Source: Actinoplanes couchii
GTDB lineage: Bacteria; Actinomycetota; Actinomycetes; Mycobacteriales; Micromonosporaceae
DNA: 64,000 bases
Direction: 5' to 3'
Assembly: GCF_016862075.1 (NCBI RefSeq)
Contig: NZ_BOMG01000064.1
Location: 62,001-126,000, forward strand
Positions 36,501-44,982 of this stretch are shown here, piece after piece. The notes below the pieces were generated by a model that was not told where the DNA came from, searched no databases, and saw nothing but the letters and a program-made list of their open reading frames with translations. Both the position numbers and the translations under genes were made by a program. Position 1 is the stretch's first letter. Each line of letters begins with the position of its first letter.

Positions 36501-38358
36501 GCCCCGCACCCTGCACGTGGACCGCCCGACCACCCAGGTCGACTGGTCCCGCGGCACGGCGCGGCTGCTCGGCGAGCCCCGGCCGTGGCCGGCCACCGAA
36601 CGGCGCCGGGCCGCGGTCTCGTCGTTCGGGATCAGCGGCACCAACGCCCACGTGATCCTGGAGGACGTCGCCGTTCCCATGCCCGCGCCGCGGACCGCCG
36701 GGACGGGATCCGGGCCCTGGTTCCTCTCCGCCCGCAGCGAGGCGGCCCTGCACGAACAGGGCCGGCGGCTGGCGGCACATCTGGCGGCGGTTCCCGCGGA
36801 ACCCGCCGACGTGGCGTTCTCGCTGGCCACTTCCCGGGCCGTGCACGACTACCAGGCCGTGGTCAGCGGCGCCGACCAGCTCGGCGCGCTCCCGGTGACC
36901 CGGCGGACCGGCGACGGCGGGCTGGCCGTGCTCTTCTCCGGGCAGGGTTCGCAGCGCGCCGGGATGGGACGTGCGCTCGCCGCCCGGTACCCGGTGTTCG
37001 CGGCGGCCTTCGAGCAGGCGTGCGCCCTTCTCGGCGACATCGGCTGGGACGATCTGGACCGGACCGGGAACGCGCAGCGGGCGATCTTCGCGTTCGAGGT
37101 GGCCCAGTACCGGCTCCTGGAGTCGTGGGGCGTCCGCCCGGACGCGGTCGCCGGCCATTCGATCGGTGGGGTCGCCGCCGCGCACGTCGCCGGGGTGCTG
37201 TCCCTGCCGGACGCGTGCACGCTGGTGGCCGCCCGGGCCCGGCTGATGGAGGCGCTGCCGGCCGGTGGCGCGATGATCGCGGTCCAGGCCGCGGCCGCCG
37301 ACGTCCCGCTCACCGAGGGGGTGTCGCTGGCCGCGGTGAACGCCGCCGACGCCGTCGTGCTGTCCGGTCCCCAGGACGCGGTGACCGCCGTGGCCGCCGG
37401 CTTCGCGCGGACCAAGCGGCTCGATGTCAGCCACGCCTTCCACTCCGCGCTGATGGACCCGATGCTGGACGAGTTCCGCGCCGCGATCGCCGGGCTGACC
37501 CACCACGCGCCGACGGTGCCCTGGATCTCCGACACCACCGGCACGGCGGTCACCGAGACCGGCCCGGACTACTGGGTGCGCCACGTCCGGGACACGGTCC
37601 GGTTCGCCGACGTGGTCACCACCCTCGCCGCGGACCGGATCGGCACGTTCCTGGAGGTGGGCCCGGATGCCGTGCTCACCCCGATGGTCGGCGCCGGGAC
37701 CGCCGTTCCGGCCGGCCGCCGGGACCGGGACGAGGACACCGCCCTGCTGGAGGCGGTCGGCCACCTGCACGGCGCCGGGGTGCCGATCGACTGGGCCGCG
37801 GTGCTGCCCGGCGCGCAGCCGGTGCCGCTGCCCACGTACGCGTTCCAGCACCAGCCGTACTGGGTGTCGGCCACCCCGTCCGCGCCGTTGCTGATGCCCC
37901 CGCCGGCCGAACTGCTCACCGGGCTGGACGGGCTCGACGACCTGGAGCAGGACGACAAGCTGCTCTCGATCGTGTCCGGCGAGCTCGCCGCGGTGCTCGG
38001 CGGCGGTCCGGTCGGCGCCGTCGACCCGGCCCGCCCGCTCATCGAGCTGGGTGTCACCTCGGTCAACGCGATCGAGTTGCGCAACCGCCTGATGACCCGG
38101 ACCGGGGTGACCATGCCGGCCACCCTGGTCTACGACCACCCGACCCCGAACGCGGTCGTCCGGTTCCTCCGCAAATCCCTGGTGCCCGCGGCGGAGACGT
38201 CGGTGGACAGTCTGATCACCCGTCTGGAGCGGATGCTCGCCGACGGCGTGTCCCTGGACACCACCGCGTCCCGGCGGCTTCGCGCTCTGGCGGGCGGCCG
38301 CCCGAGCCTGGACGAGGCCAGCGACGACGAGCTGTTCCGCCTGCTGGACGAATCCTGA
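33544..38358 (+). CDS. Loading PKS: CoA ligase-ACP-KS-AT-ACP (FscA-like)
   Basis: A 1,604-residue starter-unit PKS. Domains: acyl-CoA-ligase-like adenylation (1-520; SSGTTSQRPK near 180, TGD near 399, terminal TPAGK near 505); ACP (about 540-610, Ser in HGLDSVG); KS (about 619-1040, DTACSSS near 785); AT (about 1125-1430, GHSIGG and HAFH, malonyl); ACP (about 1470-1545, Ser in GVTSVNA); C-terminal docking helices. It should adenylate 4-aminobenzoate, load it and perform the first malonyl extension. No KR lies between AT and the last ACP, so the first beta-keto group stays as an aryl ketone, as in the p-aminoacetophenone end of aromatic heptaenes. The AT motif ends in Gly rather than the usual Glu (GHSIGG). 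GGGAG precedes ATG 33544. A terminator hairpin follows. Confidence 0.95.
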   Translation: MAITAADYQLIPADDLTSFQRGLTLPAVFARAVAAGGPAVAIVDGDRSFTWEQWRTEVDAVARGLQEAGVGPGDVVAVQLPNSVEYQTTHLAVGEIGAVMLPLHNGIGRRDVLALLHRADPVVLVTADAGAAAELLAETPSLRTVLTPDVWHATADRWRGHRPRPVQVRPDLPMLLLPSSGTTSQRPKICVHHHDGLLSNISYITEEALDSLRAGIVTACPLTHLFGLQSIHMALMAACRQTILSAWDTERFLVVGREAQPGMVFLVPPQIYDVIGWSARTGEPAGFAPREVRTAGGVLPAAAADQLRSALDTSVVVVWGMSELGTGTRTLVDDDGVVAATTIGRPGPGSQVRIRDEDGNPVAAGVPGELQYRAASMFRGYHGDREVTAEAITGDGWLRTGDTAALEADGRLVFHGRAAEIINVGGRKVNAVEVQGLLADMPGIGPLAVVGQADPRLGEFPCLVVTEAVRDRIDLTAVTGFLRGLGLAEYGIPLDLVHLPELPKTPAGKMHRRALEDMLRRRTTGPARYAGSLQDALDLVRVCVGRIGGDAGIGPGGAFRDHGLDSVGTIRLRNAIAEATGLTLPATLAFDHPTPLAVARHLTGHTTDEPDETPAAGQDEPIAIIGMACRLPGGADSPERLWELVTDGVDAITDFPADRGWDLETLFHDDPDNPGTTYARQGGFLSGASGFDAGFFGLSDREALATDPQHRLMLEAAWEAFERAGINPSAVRGSRTGVFTGSMYADYATGPAGELEGLLAVGRAASALSGRIAYHFGLHGPALTVDTACSSSLVALHLACQSLRSGESSLALAGGAAVMATPDSFVEFSRLRGLAPDGRCKSFGDGADGAAWSEGAGVLLLERLDDARRHGHPVLAVVRGSAVNSDGASNGMTAPNGPAQRRVIRQALANAGLSAADVDLIEAHGTGTALGDPIEAQAILATYGEARTADRPVWLGSVKSNLGHTQAAAGVAGVIKAVQAMRHGVLPRTLHVDRPTTQVDWSRGTARLLGEPRPWPATERRRAAVSSFGISGTNAHVILEDVAVPMPAPRTAGTGSGPWFLSARSEAALHEQGRRLAAHLAAVPAEPADVAFSLATSRAVHDYQAVVSGADQLGALPVTRRTGDGGLAVLFSGQGSQRAGMGRALAARYPVFAAAFEQACALLGDIGWDDLDRTGNAQRAIFAFEVAQYRLLESWGVRPDAVAGHSIGGVAAAHVAGVLSLPDACTLVAARARLMEALPAGGAMIAVQAAAADVPLTEGVSLAAVNAADAVVLSGPQDAVTAVAAGFARTKRLDVSHAFHSALMDPMLDEFRAAIAGLTHHAPTVPWISDTTGTAVTETGPDYWVRHVRDTVRFADVVTTLAADRIGTFLEVGPDAVLTPMVGAGTAVPAGRRDRDEDTALLEAVGHLHGAGVPIDWAAVLPGAQPVPLPTYAFQHQPYWVSATPSAPLLMPPPAELLTGLDGLDDLEQDDKLLSIVSGELAAVLGGGPVGAVDPARPLIELGVTSVNAIELRNRLMTRTGVTMPATLVYDHPTPNAVVRFLRKSLVPAAETSVDSLITRLERMLADGVSLDTTASRRLRALAGGRPSLDEASDDELFRLLDES

Positions 38359-38372
38359 CGGGGCACCGACGA

Positions 38373-38406
38373 CGACACCCGCTCGCGATGCCGCGAGCGG
38401 GTGTCG
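38373..38406. terminator. Strong terminator hairpin after the loading PKS
   Basis: A perfect 15-bp inverted repeat, CGACACCCGCTCGCG and its complement, with a 4-nt loop lies between the convergent PKS and LuxR genes. It probably marks the right end of the polyene operon. Confidence 0.85.
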
Positions 38407-38435
38407 GGCCGGAGGCCGATCATGGGTGGAGGGGT

Positions 38436-39059
38436 TCAGATCATGCCCGCGCGCAGCGCGTAGGCGACCGCGTGCGAACGGTTACGCAAGTGGAGACGGC
38501 CGGTGATCCCGTGAATGACGTTCTTGACCGTGCGCTCCGAGTAACAGAGCTCGGCGGCGATCTCCTGGGTGTCCATCCCGTCGGCCATCAGCCGGAGCAC
38601 GTCGACCTCGCGGGGCGTCAGGCCCGACGGGTTGAGGCCCTGCGGCGTCAGCACCTCGCGCTGCACCCGCTCGATGTGTTTGAGCAGCTCACCGACCATG
38701 GCGGGTGGCATCACGCCGCCACCGGCCGCGGTCGCCAGCACCCCGTGACCGAGTCGTTCCGCGGTGACCGCGCCGCGCGGCAGGATCGTCGCCACCCGGT
38801 ACTCCACAGCGGTCAGCAACTCACCCTCGGTGATGCCGTCGACGACCAGTACCACCGGCGGACCATCGGCCGCCGCCGACCGGCGCAGCAGGGTCCACAC
38901 CTCCGGCGTGACCTGCTCACCGCAGACCAGCATCACGTTCGCGCCACCGGCCGTCCCGGCCGGGAGCACCTCGATCTCCGGTGTGGCCTCCAGCAGCGTC
39001 ACCAATCCGGCGCGACTGACCGGGTCCGGTGCTTCCACGACCACCCGAACCTGCTCCAC
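38436..39059 (-). CDS. LuxR-type response-regulator-like transcription factor
   Basis: A 207-residue protein. The N-terminal 120 residues have the alternating beta-alpha pattern of a receiver domain (VRVVVEAPDPVSRAGLVTLL start), but the usual phospho-acceptor aspartate motif is not evident. The C-terminal 65 residues are a LuxR HTH (LTPREVDVLRLMADGMDTQEIAAEL). GTG 39059 has GGAGG upstream. It lies downstream of a small minus-strand gene (39149-39511) with a gap of 89 bp, probably one unit. No sensor kinase is adjacent, so it may be an atypical, kinase-independent regulator. Whether it acts on the polyene genes is unknown. Confidence 0.85.
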   Translation of the reverse strand: MEQVRVVVEAPDPVSRAGLVTLLEATPEIEVLPAGTAGGANVMLVCGEQVTPEVWTLLRRSAAADGPPVVLVVDGITEGELLTAVEYRVATILPRGAVTAERLGHGVLATAAGGGVMPPAMVGELLKHIERVQREVLTPQGLNPSGLTPREVDVLRLMADGMDTQEIAAELCYSERTVKNVIHGITGRLHLRNRSHAVAYALRAGMI

Positions 39060-39148
39060 GTCTTCGTACCTCCGACATCCACGGATCGGGACGATCCGCC
39101 CGGTTCCGACACCACCCCCGTGTCGTTGCCAGTGTCTGGAGGCGATCT

Positions 39149-39511
39149 TCAGGAAATCTCTCGACGTTCTTCAGAAACGGAAGGCGTTCGTGAAGGTTCG
39201 GCCGCACGGCGGATCGACTCGATGTATTTGGGGAGTTCGGCCAGCGCCTTCTCGGTCAGCCCGGGCGCCACCTGCTCGACGAAGACCGCGTCGGTCACCG
39301 CGCCGGCCGGCTCCTCGGGCAGCTCGTCGGCCCGCGGCCCGGACGGTTGCCGCCGGCACAGGATCTCGTGCCGGGCCCGGACCACCGACAGGGTCTTCTC
39401 CAGCCCGGCCAGGATCTCCTGCGCACGGGCGGGTTCGACGGTCAGGCAGCCCCGCCGGGCGAGCGTGAGGAACAGGTCTCCGGCGAAGGGACTCCACGAC
39501 TCGTCAGGCAT
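39149..39511 (-). CDS. Conserved-looking small protein of unknown function, partner of LuxR gene
   Basis: A 120-residue soluble protein not recognised. It starts MPDESWSPFAGDLF, then a basic helical middle (EILAGLEKTLSVVRARHEIL) and a charged C-terminal tail. No enzymatic or membrane motif is visible. It is upstream of, and in the same direction as, the receiver-like LuxR regulator and divergent from the SARP genes. Arrangement suggests it works with that LuxR protein; the role is unknown. Confidence 0.65.
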   Translation of the reverse strand: MPDESWSPFAGDLFLTLARRGCLTVEPARAQEILAGLEKTLSVVRARHEILCRRQPSGPRADELPEEPAGAVTDAVFVEQVAPGLTEKALAELPKYIESIRRAAEPSRTPSVSEERREIS

Positions 39512-39686
39512 CCGCCCAGTTCACCTGACATCCGGCGGACCGGGAACGTGCTCGCCGATTTCCTGCCTCTGGTGACCACCGGGTCTGCCCTATGACGTCA
39601 AGCGACCACGCCCGTGAACGATAAAGATCATGTTTGGTGGCAATCCAGGGCCACACGGTCTAGAAATGGTAATCCTTCCTGGCAAG

Positions 39687-39704
39687 TCTCCGGACCACCG
39701 GAGA
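39687..39704. promoter_or_regulatory. Palindrome TCTCCGG-N4-CCGGAGA upstream of the SARP genes
   Basis: A perfect 7-bp inverted repeat with a 4-nt spacer lies 43 bp before the first SARP start. It may be an operator. It falls in the 236-bp gap between divergent genes, which holds no other clear feature. Confidence 0.4.
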
Positions 39705-39747
39705 ACCCGCGGCGTCAGGAGGGCGACACACGAGAACGAGGCGAGGG

Positions 39748-41847
39748 ATGCCGGCAACGAGCGGAAGCATCGAACTACGGCTGCTGGGCCGACCGCGGGC
39801 GTGGCGGGACGACAGCGAGTTCGTCCTCGGTTCGGCTCACCGCAACGCCGTGCTCTGCATGCTCGCCCTGCACCCGGGCGTGGCCGTCACCCGCGACCAG
39901 TTGATCGCCGCGATCTGGGGCGATCAGGCGCCGGCCAGCGCGATCGGCAACGTGCACACCTACATCTCGGCCCTGCGCCGGCTGCTGGAACCGGACCGGG
40001 ACCGCTGGTCGGCCGGCCGGCTGCTCACCTCGGGCGGTGGCACCTACCGGCTGAACATCACCGCGGACGACGTCGACGTCACCCGGTTCGAGACGTTGCG
40101 GGAGACCGCCCGCCACCACCGGCTGACCAACAACGTCCCGGCCGAGCTGGCCACCGTCGAGACGGCACTGGCGATGTGGCACGGCGACGCGCTCGACGGG
40201 GTGCCCGGCCCGTTCGCGGCGGCCCAGCGGACCCGGCTCACCGAACTGCGCCTGGCCACCGCCGAACGGCACGCCGTCCTGCTGGCCGAGACCGGGCGGC
40301 CGGACAACGCGGTGCGGGCACTGCGCACCCTGTCCGAGGAGAACCCGGAGCGCGACTCGGTCCAGGCCCTGCTCACCGGGCTGCTCGGCGGCGGTCGCCG
40401 GGCCACCGCCTCCACCGGGCCGGCCGTCTTCGGGCGGGACACCGAGATTCAACACCTTCGCCTGGCGGTACGCGGGACGGGCCGGAGCATCCGGATCGAA
40501 GGACCACCCGGCATCGGCCGGTCCACCGTGCTGTCCACGGCGCTGCGCGGCCACGTCCCGCCCGGGCACCGGCTCGGCTGGGCCGACGGTGACCGGTTGT
40601 CGCACCGGCTGCCGATGGGCCTGCTCACCGAGTGCCTCGAAGCGAGCGGAGCCGTCGAGCCGCACGCCGTCCCGCAGTCCGTCGACGGGGTCGTCGAACT
40701 CATCGGCGGCCTGCTCGCCACCGGTCCGCTGACCCTGGTGATCGACGACATCCACCTGGCCGATCCGCTCACCCTGTGGGCCTGGGGGCGGCTGGCGCAC
40801 CTGCCGCTGACACTGATCGCCACCGCCCGTACCGGCGCGCCGGTTCTTCCCGAACTGCCCGCCGGCGAGGTGATCCTCCTGCCGCCGCTGGATGACACCG
40901 CCGCGGCCGCCCTGGTCCGGGCCCGGTCACCGCTGTCACCCGGCACCGGCGAGCTGCGCCGGATCCTCGCCGAGGCGAACGGCCACCCCGGGCTGCTGGC
41001 GGGTCTCGCCGCCGAGACCGCCGGGGACCGGCAGAGCCTGCCCGACGCGGGCGCGGCGTGCACCGAGGCGTTCCCGGAGAACACCAGACGGCTCCTGCGG
41101 GCGGCCGGCGCGCTCGGCGTGTCACCGCAACCGGCCGAGGTACTGGCCGTCGCCCTCGGCAACACCCCGTACGAGGTGCGCGAAGGTCTGGAACCGGCGG
41201 TGACGGCGGGGCTGCTCCGGGCCGGGGACGAGCGGATCGCCTTCGTCCATCCGGCGCTGGGCCGGGCGCTGCACGAGAGCTCACCACCGGCCCTGCGGAT
41301 CGCCCTGCACCGCCGGTTCGCCCAGCGCATCGCCGAAGCGGGCGGACCACCCGAGGTGGTGGCCGGTCAGCTGCTGGCCGGTGAGTTCTCGAACAGCACC
41401 GAGGCCGCCGGCTGGCTGGTCCGGCACATCGCCGGGCTGGCCGAGAGCAACCCGGACCTCGCGGTGGCGGTGCTGCGGCGGGCCCGGCTGGTCCGCACCC
41501 TCGCTCCGGAGCACCGCCTGCAGTTCACCGCCTGGCTGGCCCGCCTGCTCCTGTGGCGGGGCGCGGACGCCGCCGCCGAGGCCGGCTGGGTCGCGGCCCG
41601 GGCCACCGACCCCGACCTGGCCGGCGAGATGCGGTGGACGGCGGCGATGTCCCACGAGCGCAACGGCGACGTGGAGGCGGCGACCGCCGCCGCCCGGGCG
41701 GCACTGGCCGAGCCCCTGATCACCGATCCGTGGCAGCACCGGGTCCGCGAGATGCTCGACCGGCTGCGGCCGCTGACCACGGGCGTGCCCACCCATCCGC
41801 ACCTGCCCCGCTCGGACGTGCTCGACCCCGGGACGGGGTGCGGATGA
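39748..41847 (+). CDS. SARP-family regulator with altered ATPase domain
   Basis: A 699-residue protein of the AfsR/SARP class. It has an OmpR-like winged-helix DNA-binding domain (1-100, LRLLGRPRAWRDD start), a bacterial transcriptional activation domain (about 100-235) and an AAA/STAND-type ATPase-like region (about 240-560). Walker A reads GPPGIGRST, with Arg in place of the invariant Lys; Walker B LVIDDIH is kept. No long TPR tail is present. ATG 39748 follows GAGGCGAGGG. Its stop overlaps the start of a second SARP gene (ATGA), so both are made together. The Arg substitution suggests ATP binding is weakened. Target genes are not evident; the polyene cluster or a neighbouring locus is possible. 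Confidence 0.88.
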   Translation: MPATSGSIELRLLGRPRAWRDDSEFVLGSAHRNAVLCMLALHPGVAVTRDQLIAAIWGDQAPASAIGNVHTYISALRRLLEPDRDRWSAGRLLTSGGGTYRLNITADDVDVTRFETLRETARHHRLTNNVPAELATVETALAMWHGDALDGVPGPFAAAQRTRLTELRLATAERHAVLLAETGRPDNAVRALRTLSEENPERDSVQALLTGLLGGGRRATASTGPAVFGRDTEIQHLRLAVRGTGRSIRIEGPPGIGRSTVLSTALRGHVPPGHRLGWADGDRLSHRLPMGLLTECLEASGAVEPHAVPQSVDGVVELIGGLLATGPLTLVIDDIHLADPLTLWAWGRLAHLPLTLIATARTGAPVLPELPAGEVILLPPLDDTAAAALVRARSPLSPGTGELRRILAEANGHPGLLAGLAAETAGDRQSLPDAGAACTEAFPENTRRLLRAAGALGVSPQPAEVLAVALGNTPYEVREGLEPAVTAGLLRAGDERIAFVHPALGRALHESSPPALRIALHRRFAQRIAEAGGPPEVVAGQLLAGEFSNSTEAAGWLVRHIAGLAESNPDLAVAVLRRARLVRTLAPEHRLQFTAWLARLLLWRGADAAAEAGWVAARATDPDLAGEMRWTAAMSHERNGDVEAATAAARAALAEPLITDPWQHRVREMLDRLRPLTTGVPTHPHLPRSDVLDPGTGCG

Positions 41848-44800
41848 CGATGCGGATGTCGGTACTCGGGCTGGTCCGGGCCTGGCGCGGGGAGACCGAA
41901 CTGGTGCTCGGCCAGCCCCGGCAGCGGATGCTGTTCGCCGTGCTCGCCACCGCCGGGCGGCCGGTCGGGCGGGACGAGATCATCGCGGCCGTCTGGGGCG
42001 CCAACCCGCCCACCACCGCGGCCGGCAGTGTCCACACGTACGTCTCCGGGCTGCGCCGTACCCTCGGCCGCGACCGGATCGTGTCCGGGCCGGCCGGCTA
42101 CACGCTCGTCGTGCACCCCGGTGAACTGGACCGGGACGAGTTCGACAGGCTCTGCGAGCAGGCCGCCCACAACGACGCGCCCGCGGCCGTGAGCCTCCTG
42201 GACCGGGCGCTCGGCCTGTGGCAGGGCGAGGCGTTCGCCGGGTTGAACGGGCACTGGGTGGAGGAGGAACGGGCCCTGCTCACCGAACGGCGGCTGACCG
42301 CCGTCGTCCAGCGGTCCCGGGCCCTGACCGAGCTGAACGACGACAGCGCGGTGGCCGAACTCGGCGACCTGACCGGCACCCACCCGCTGCACGAGCCGCT
42401 GCACGAGGTCCTCATGCTGGCGCTGATCCGGGCCGGCCGGGCCGGCGAGGCCGAGCAGGTCTTCCAGCGGATCCGGCGGGCGTTGCGCGCCGAACTCGGC
42501 GTGGATCCGGGGCCCGCGCTGCGCGGACTGCACGAACATCTGCAGGCCGGGCCGCGGCCGGCGCCGGTCCCGGTCGCTGCTCCGGCCGGGCGCGGCGCGG
42601 AGATCGACCGGCTACGGACCCTGGCCGGGGCCCTGACCGTTGGCCGGGGCGGCTCGGTGTGGATCGAGGGCGAACCGGGCAGCGGCAAGAGTCTGCTGCT
42701 GGACGCCGCGTTCGCCGATCCGGGCGTCCGGGTGGTCCGGGTCGCCGGATCCGAGAACGACGAGGACGCGCTGGTCCCGGTGTTGACGAGGATCCTCGGG
42801 CAGCTGCGGGAGTCCGGGGCGGCGAGCTCGCTGATCCTGATCGTCGACGACCTCCAGTGGACCGGGGCGTGCGAGATCCTGCTGCTCGATCAGCTGGTCG
42901 CTCTCACCGCGCGGCTGCCGCTGCTGGTGGTGACCGCGTCCCGTACCGCGCCCGCCAACCAGGATCTGGCCCGGCTGCGGCGCGGACCGGTGATCCGGCT
43001 CGGTCCGCTGCCGGCGGACGTGCTCGAGACCCTGCTGGCCGAGATCGTCGGCGCCCCGCTCGGGCCCCGGCTGGCGACGATCGTGCCGCTGTCCGGAGGC
43101 AACCCCCGCTACGCCCGTGGCCTGGCGATCGCCCAGTTGCTGCGGGAAGTGATCGAGATGCGCGACGGGCGGGCCGACCTGCCCCCGGCCGCCTCGATCG
43201 AGCCGCCGCGTGCGCTGCTGGCCGAGATCCGCGGCACCGTCGAGGTGCTCGCCGAGCCGGTGCAGGAGGCGTTGCGGACGGCGGCCCTGCTGGGCCCGGC
43301 GTTCGGCGTCGACGACCTGATGGCAGTGGCCGGCGACACGTCGCTCGACCTGCTCGACCACCTGGCCGAGGCGCTGACCGCCGGGGTGGTCGTGGAGTAC
43401 GGCCGGAAACTGGCCTTTCATCCGCCCCTGTTGCGCCAGGCCCTCTACGACGGTGTCCCGGTCGCGGTCCGCCCCGTGCTGCACCGGCATCTCGCCGAGG
43501 TGCTCACCCGGGCCGGCAGCCAGGCCACCCTGGTCGCCGGCCAGCTGATCGCGGCCGCGCCGATCGTGGACGACTGGGTGCTGACCTGGCTGTCCGGCAA
43601 CCACGAGGAGGTCGCCCGGCACGATCCGGCGGTGGCCGCGGACCTGATCCGGCAGGTGCTCGGCTCCGGGCTGCCGGACCCGGCGACCCGGCAGTCGCTG
43701 ACCGTCGCGCTCGTGAAGGCGGAGTTCCGGCGGGGCCGCTTCCCGCTGGCCGAGTCCGAGGAGGCGATCCGGCAGGCCACCCGGGTCAAGGAGCGGGCCG
43801 GGCTGCGCCAGCTGGTGGCCTCGATGGCCGATCAGCACGGTGACCGGGCCACCGCGATCCGGGTTCTGGAGGAGGGACTGGCCGACCCGGACACCCCCGA
43901 CGTCTGGCGCTGGCGGCACCGGTCGTACCTCGCCCGGGTCCGCCGTGGACCGCTGCCGGATCCGGACCGGGCCGGCACCGCCACCGTCTCGGCCACGGCC
44001 GCCGAGCAGGAGCACGAGGCGATGATCGCCTGGAAGACCCGCTGGCTCACCGCCACCGTCCGCCGCGACCACGAGCAGGCCCTGGCGTACGTCGACAGTG
44101 CTCTGGAACTGGTCCGTGGTTCGGCCCGCAATCCCACGTTCGTCCTCGACCTGTACGGCCGGCGGATGTTCACCCTGCACAACCTGGACCGGCTGGACGA
44201 GGCGGAACTGTCGGTCCGCGAGGCCACCCGCTTCGCCGCACGGCACCGGCTGCAGTCGTCGACCGTGCTGACCGCACCGGTGGCGATCCAGCAGTACTGG
44301 CACGGCCGGTGGGTGGACTCCCTGCACGACGAGGGCGGCGGCCCGCTGCGGCACGCGGTGGCCACCCTCGTCGCCGGGCACCGCGGCGCCACCGACCTGG
44401 CCCGCGCCCATCTGGAGGCGGCCGAGGCGGCACTGGCCACCGAGGCCGAGTGCGAGTGCCCCGACTACCTGCTCGCCGCCCGTTCCCTGGTGGCCGAGCA
44501 GCGGGGCCGCCCGGAGGAGGCGCTGCTGCTGTTCGGTTCCCTGCTGGAACCCGGCAACGCCCCCCTGGTGGTACGCCACCAGTGGCTGCCGTGGGTGACC
44601 CGGCTCGCGCTGCGGGTGGGCCGGCCGGACGTGGCCCGGCGGGCGGCCGCGATCTGCGCCGAGGAGGCGGAGCGCGACCCCCGGCCGGGCCGGGCGGCCT
44701 GGGCGTCGGGCCGCTGCCGGGCGCTGCTCACCGGTGACCCGGCGCCCGCGCTGGCAGCCGCGGCCCACTACCAGCGGGTCGGCCGCCGCCCGGAGCGGGC

Positions 44801-44975
44801 CGGGGCGCTGGAGGACGCCGCCGTCCTGCTGGCCGCGAGCCGCCGTCCGCACGACGCGGCCCGGACCGGCGCCGACTCGTTCGCGCTGTACGGCACGTTC
44901 GGGGCGTCGTGGGATCAGGGCCGGCTGCTGCGGCGGCTCGCCGAGTACGGTGTCGAACCGCCGCCCGCCCCGTGA
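41844..44975 (+). CDS. Large SARP-ATPase-TPR regulator (AfsR-like)
   Basis: A 1,043-residue regulator: winged-helix DNA-binding domain (1-95, MSVLGLVRAWRGE), activation domain (about 95-235, ending ELGVDPGPALRGLH), ATPase domain with intact Walker A GEPGSGKS (about 276) and Walker B LIVDDLQW (about 331), then helical TPR-like repeats to the end. It overlaps the shorter SARP gene by 4 nt. The pair looks like a duplicated SARP in which the downstream copy keeps the full ATPase and repeats. It ends 7 bp before the convergent kinase gene. Confidence 0.9.
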   Translation: MTMRMSVLGLVRAWRGETELVLGQPRQRMLFAVLATAGRPVGRDEIIAAVWGANPPTTAAGSVHTYVSGLRRTLGRDRIVSGPAGYTLVVHPGELDRDEFDRLCEQAAHNDAPAAVSLLDRALGLWQGEAFAGLNGHWVEEERALLTERRLTAVVQRSRALTELNDDSAVAELGDLTGTHPLHEPLHEVLMLALIRAGRAGEAEQVFQRIRRALRAELGVDPGPALRGLHEHLQAGPRPAPVPVAAPAGRGAEIDRLRTLAGALTVGRGGSVWIEGEPGSGKSLLLDAAFADPGVRVVRVAGSENDEDALVPVLTRILGQLRESGAASSLILIVDDLQWTGACEILLLDQLVALTARLPLLVVTASRTAPANQDLARLRRGPVIRLGPLPADVLETLLAEIVGAPLGPRLATIVPLSGGNPRYARGLAIAQLLREVIEMRDGRADLPPAASIEPPRALLAEIRGTVEVLAEPVQEALRTAALLGPAFGVDDLMAVAGDTSLDLLDHLAEALTAGVVVEYGRKLAFHPPLLRQALYDGVPVAVRPVLHRHLAEVLTRAGSQATLVAGQLIAAAPIVDDWVLTWLSGNHEEVARHDPAVAADLIRQVLGSGLPDPATRQSLTVALVKAEFRRGRFPLAESEEAIRQATRVKERAGLRQLVASMADQHGDRATAIRVLEEGLADPDTPDVWRWRHRSYLARVRRGPLPDPDRAGTATVSATAAEQEHEAMIAWKTRWLTATVRRDHEQALAYVDSALELVRGSARNPTFVLDLYGRRMFTLHNLDRLDEAELSVREATRFAARHRLQSSTVLTAPVAIQQYWHGRWVDSLHDEGGGPLRHAVATLVAGHRGATDLARAHLEAAEAALATEAECECPDYLLAARSLVAEQRGRPEEALLLFGSLLEPGNAPLVVRHQWLPWVTRLALRVGRPDVARRAAAICAEEAERDPRPGRAAWASGRCRALLTGDPAPALAAAAHYQRVGRRPERAGALEDAAVLLAASRRPHDAARTGADSFALYGTFGASWDQGRLLRRLAEYGVEPPPAP

Positions 44976-44982
44976 CGTGCGG

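Noticed and set aside
32470..38139. Minus-strand open frame of about 1,889 codons
   Set aside because: Antisense to PabAB and the loading PKS, whose catalytic motifs are all on the plus strand.
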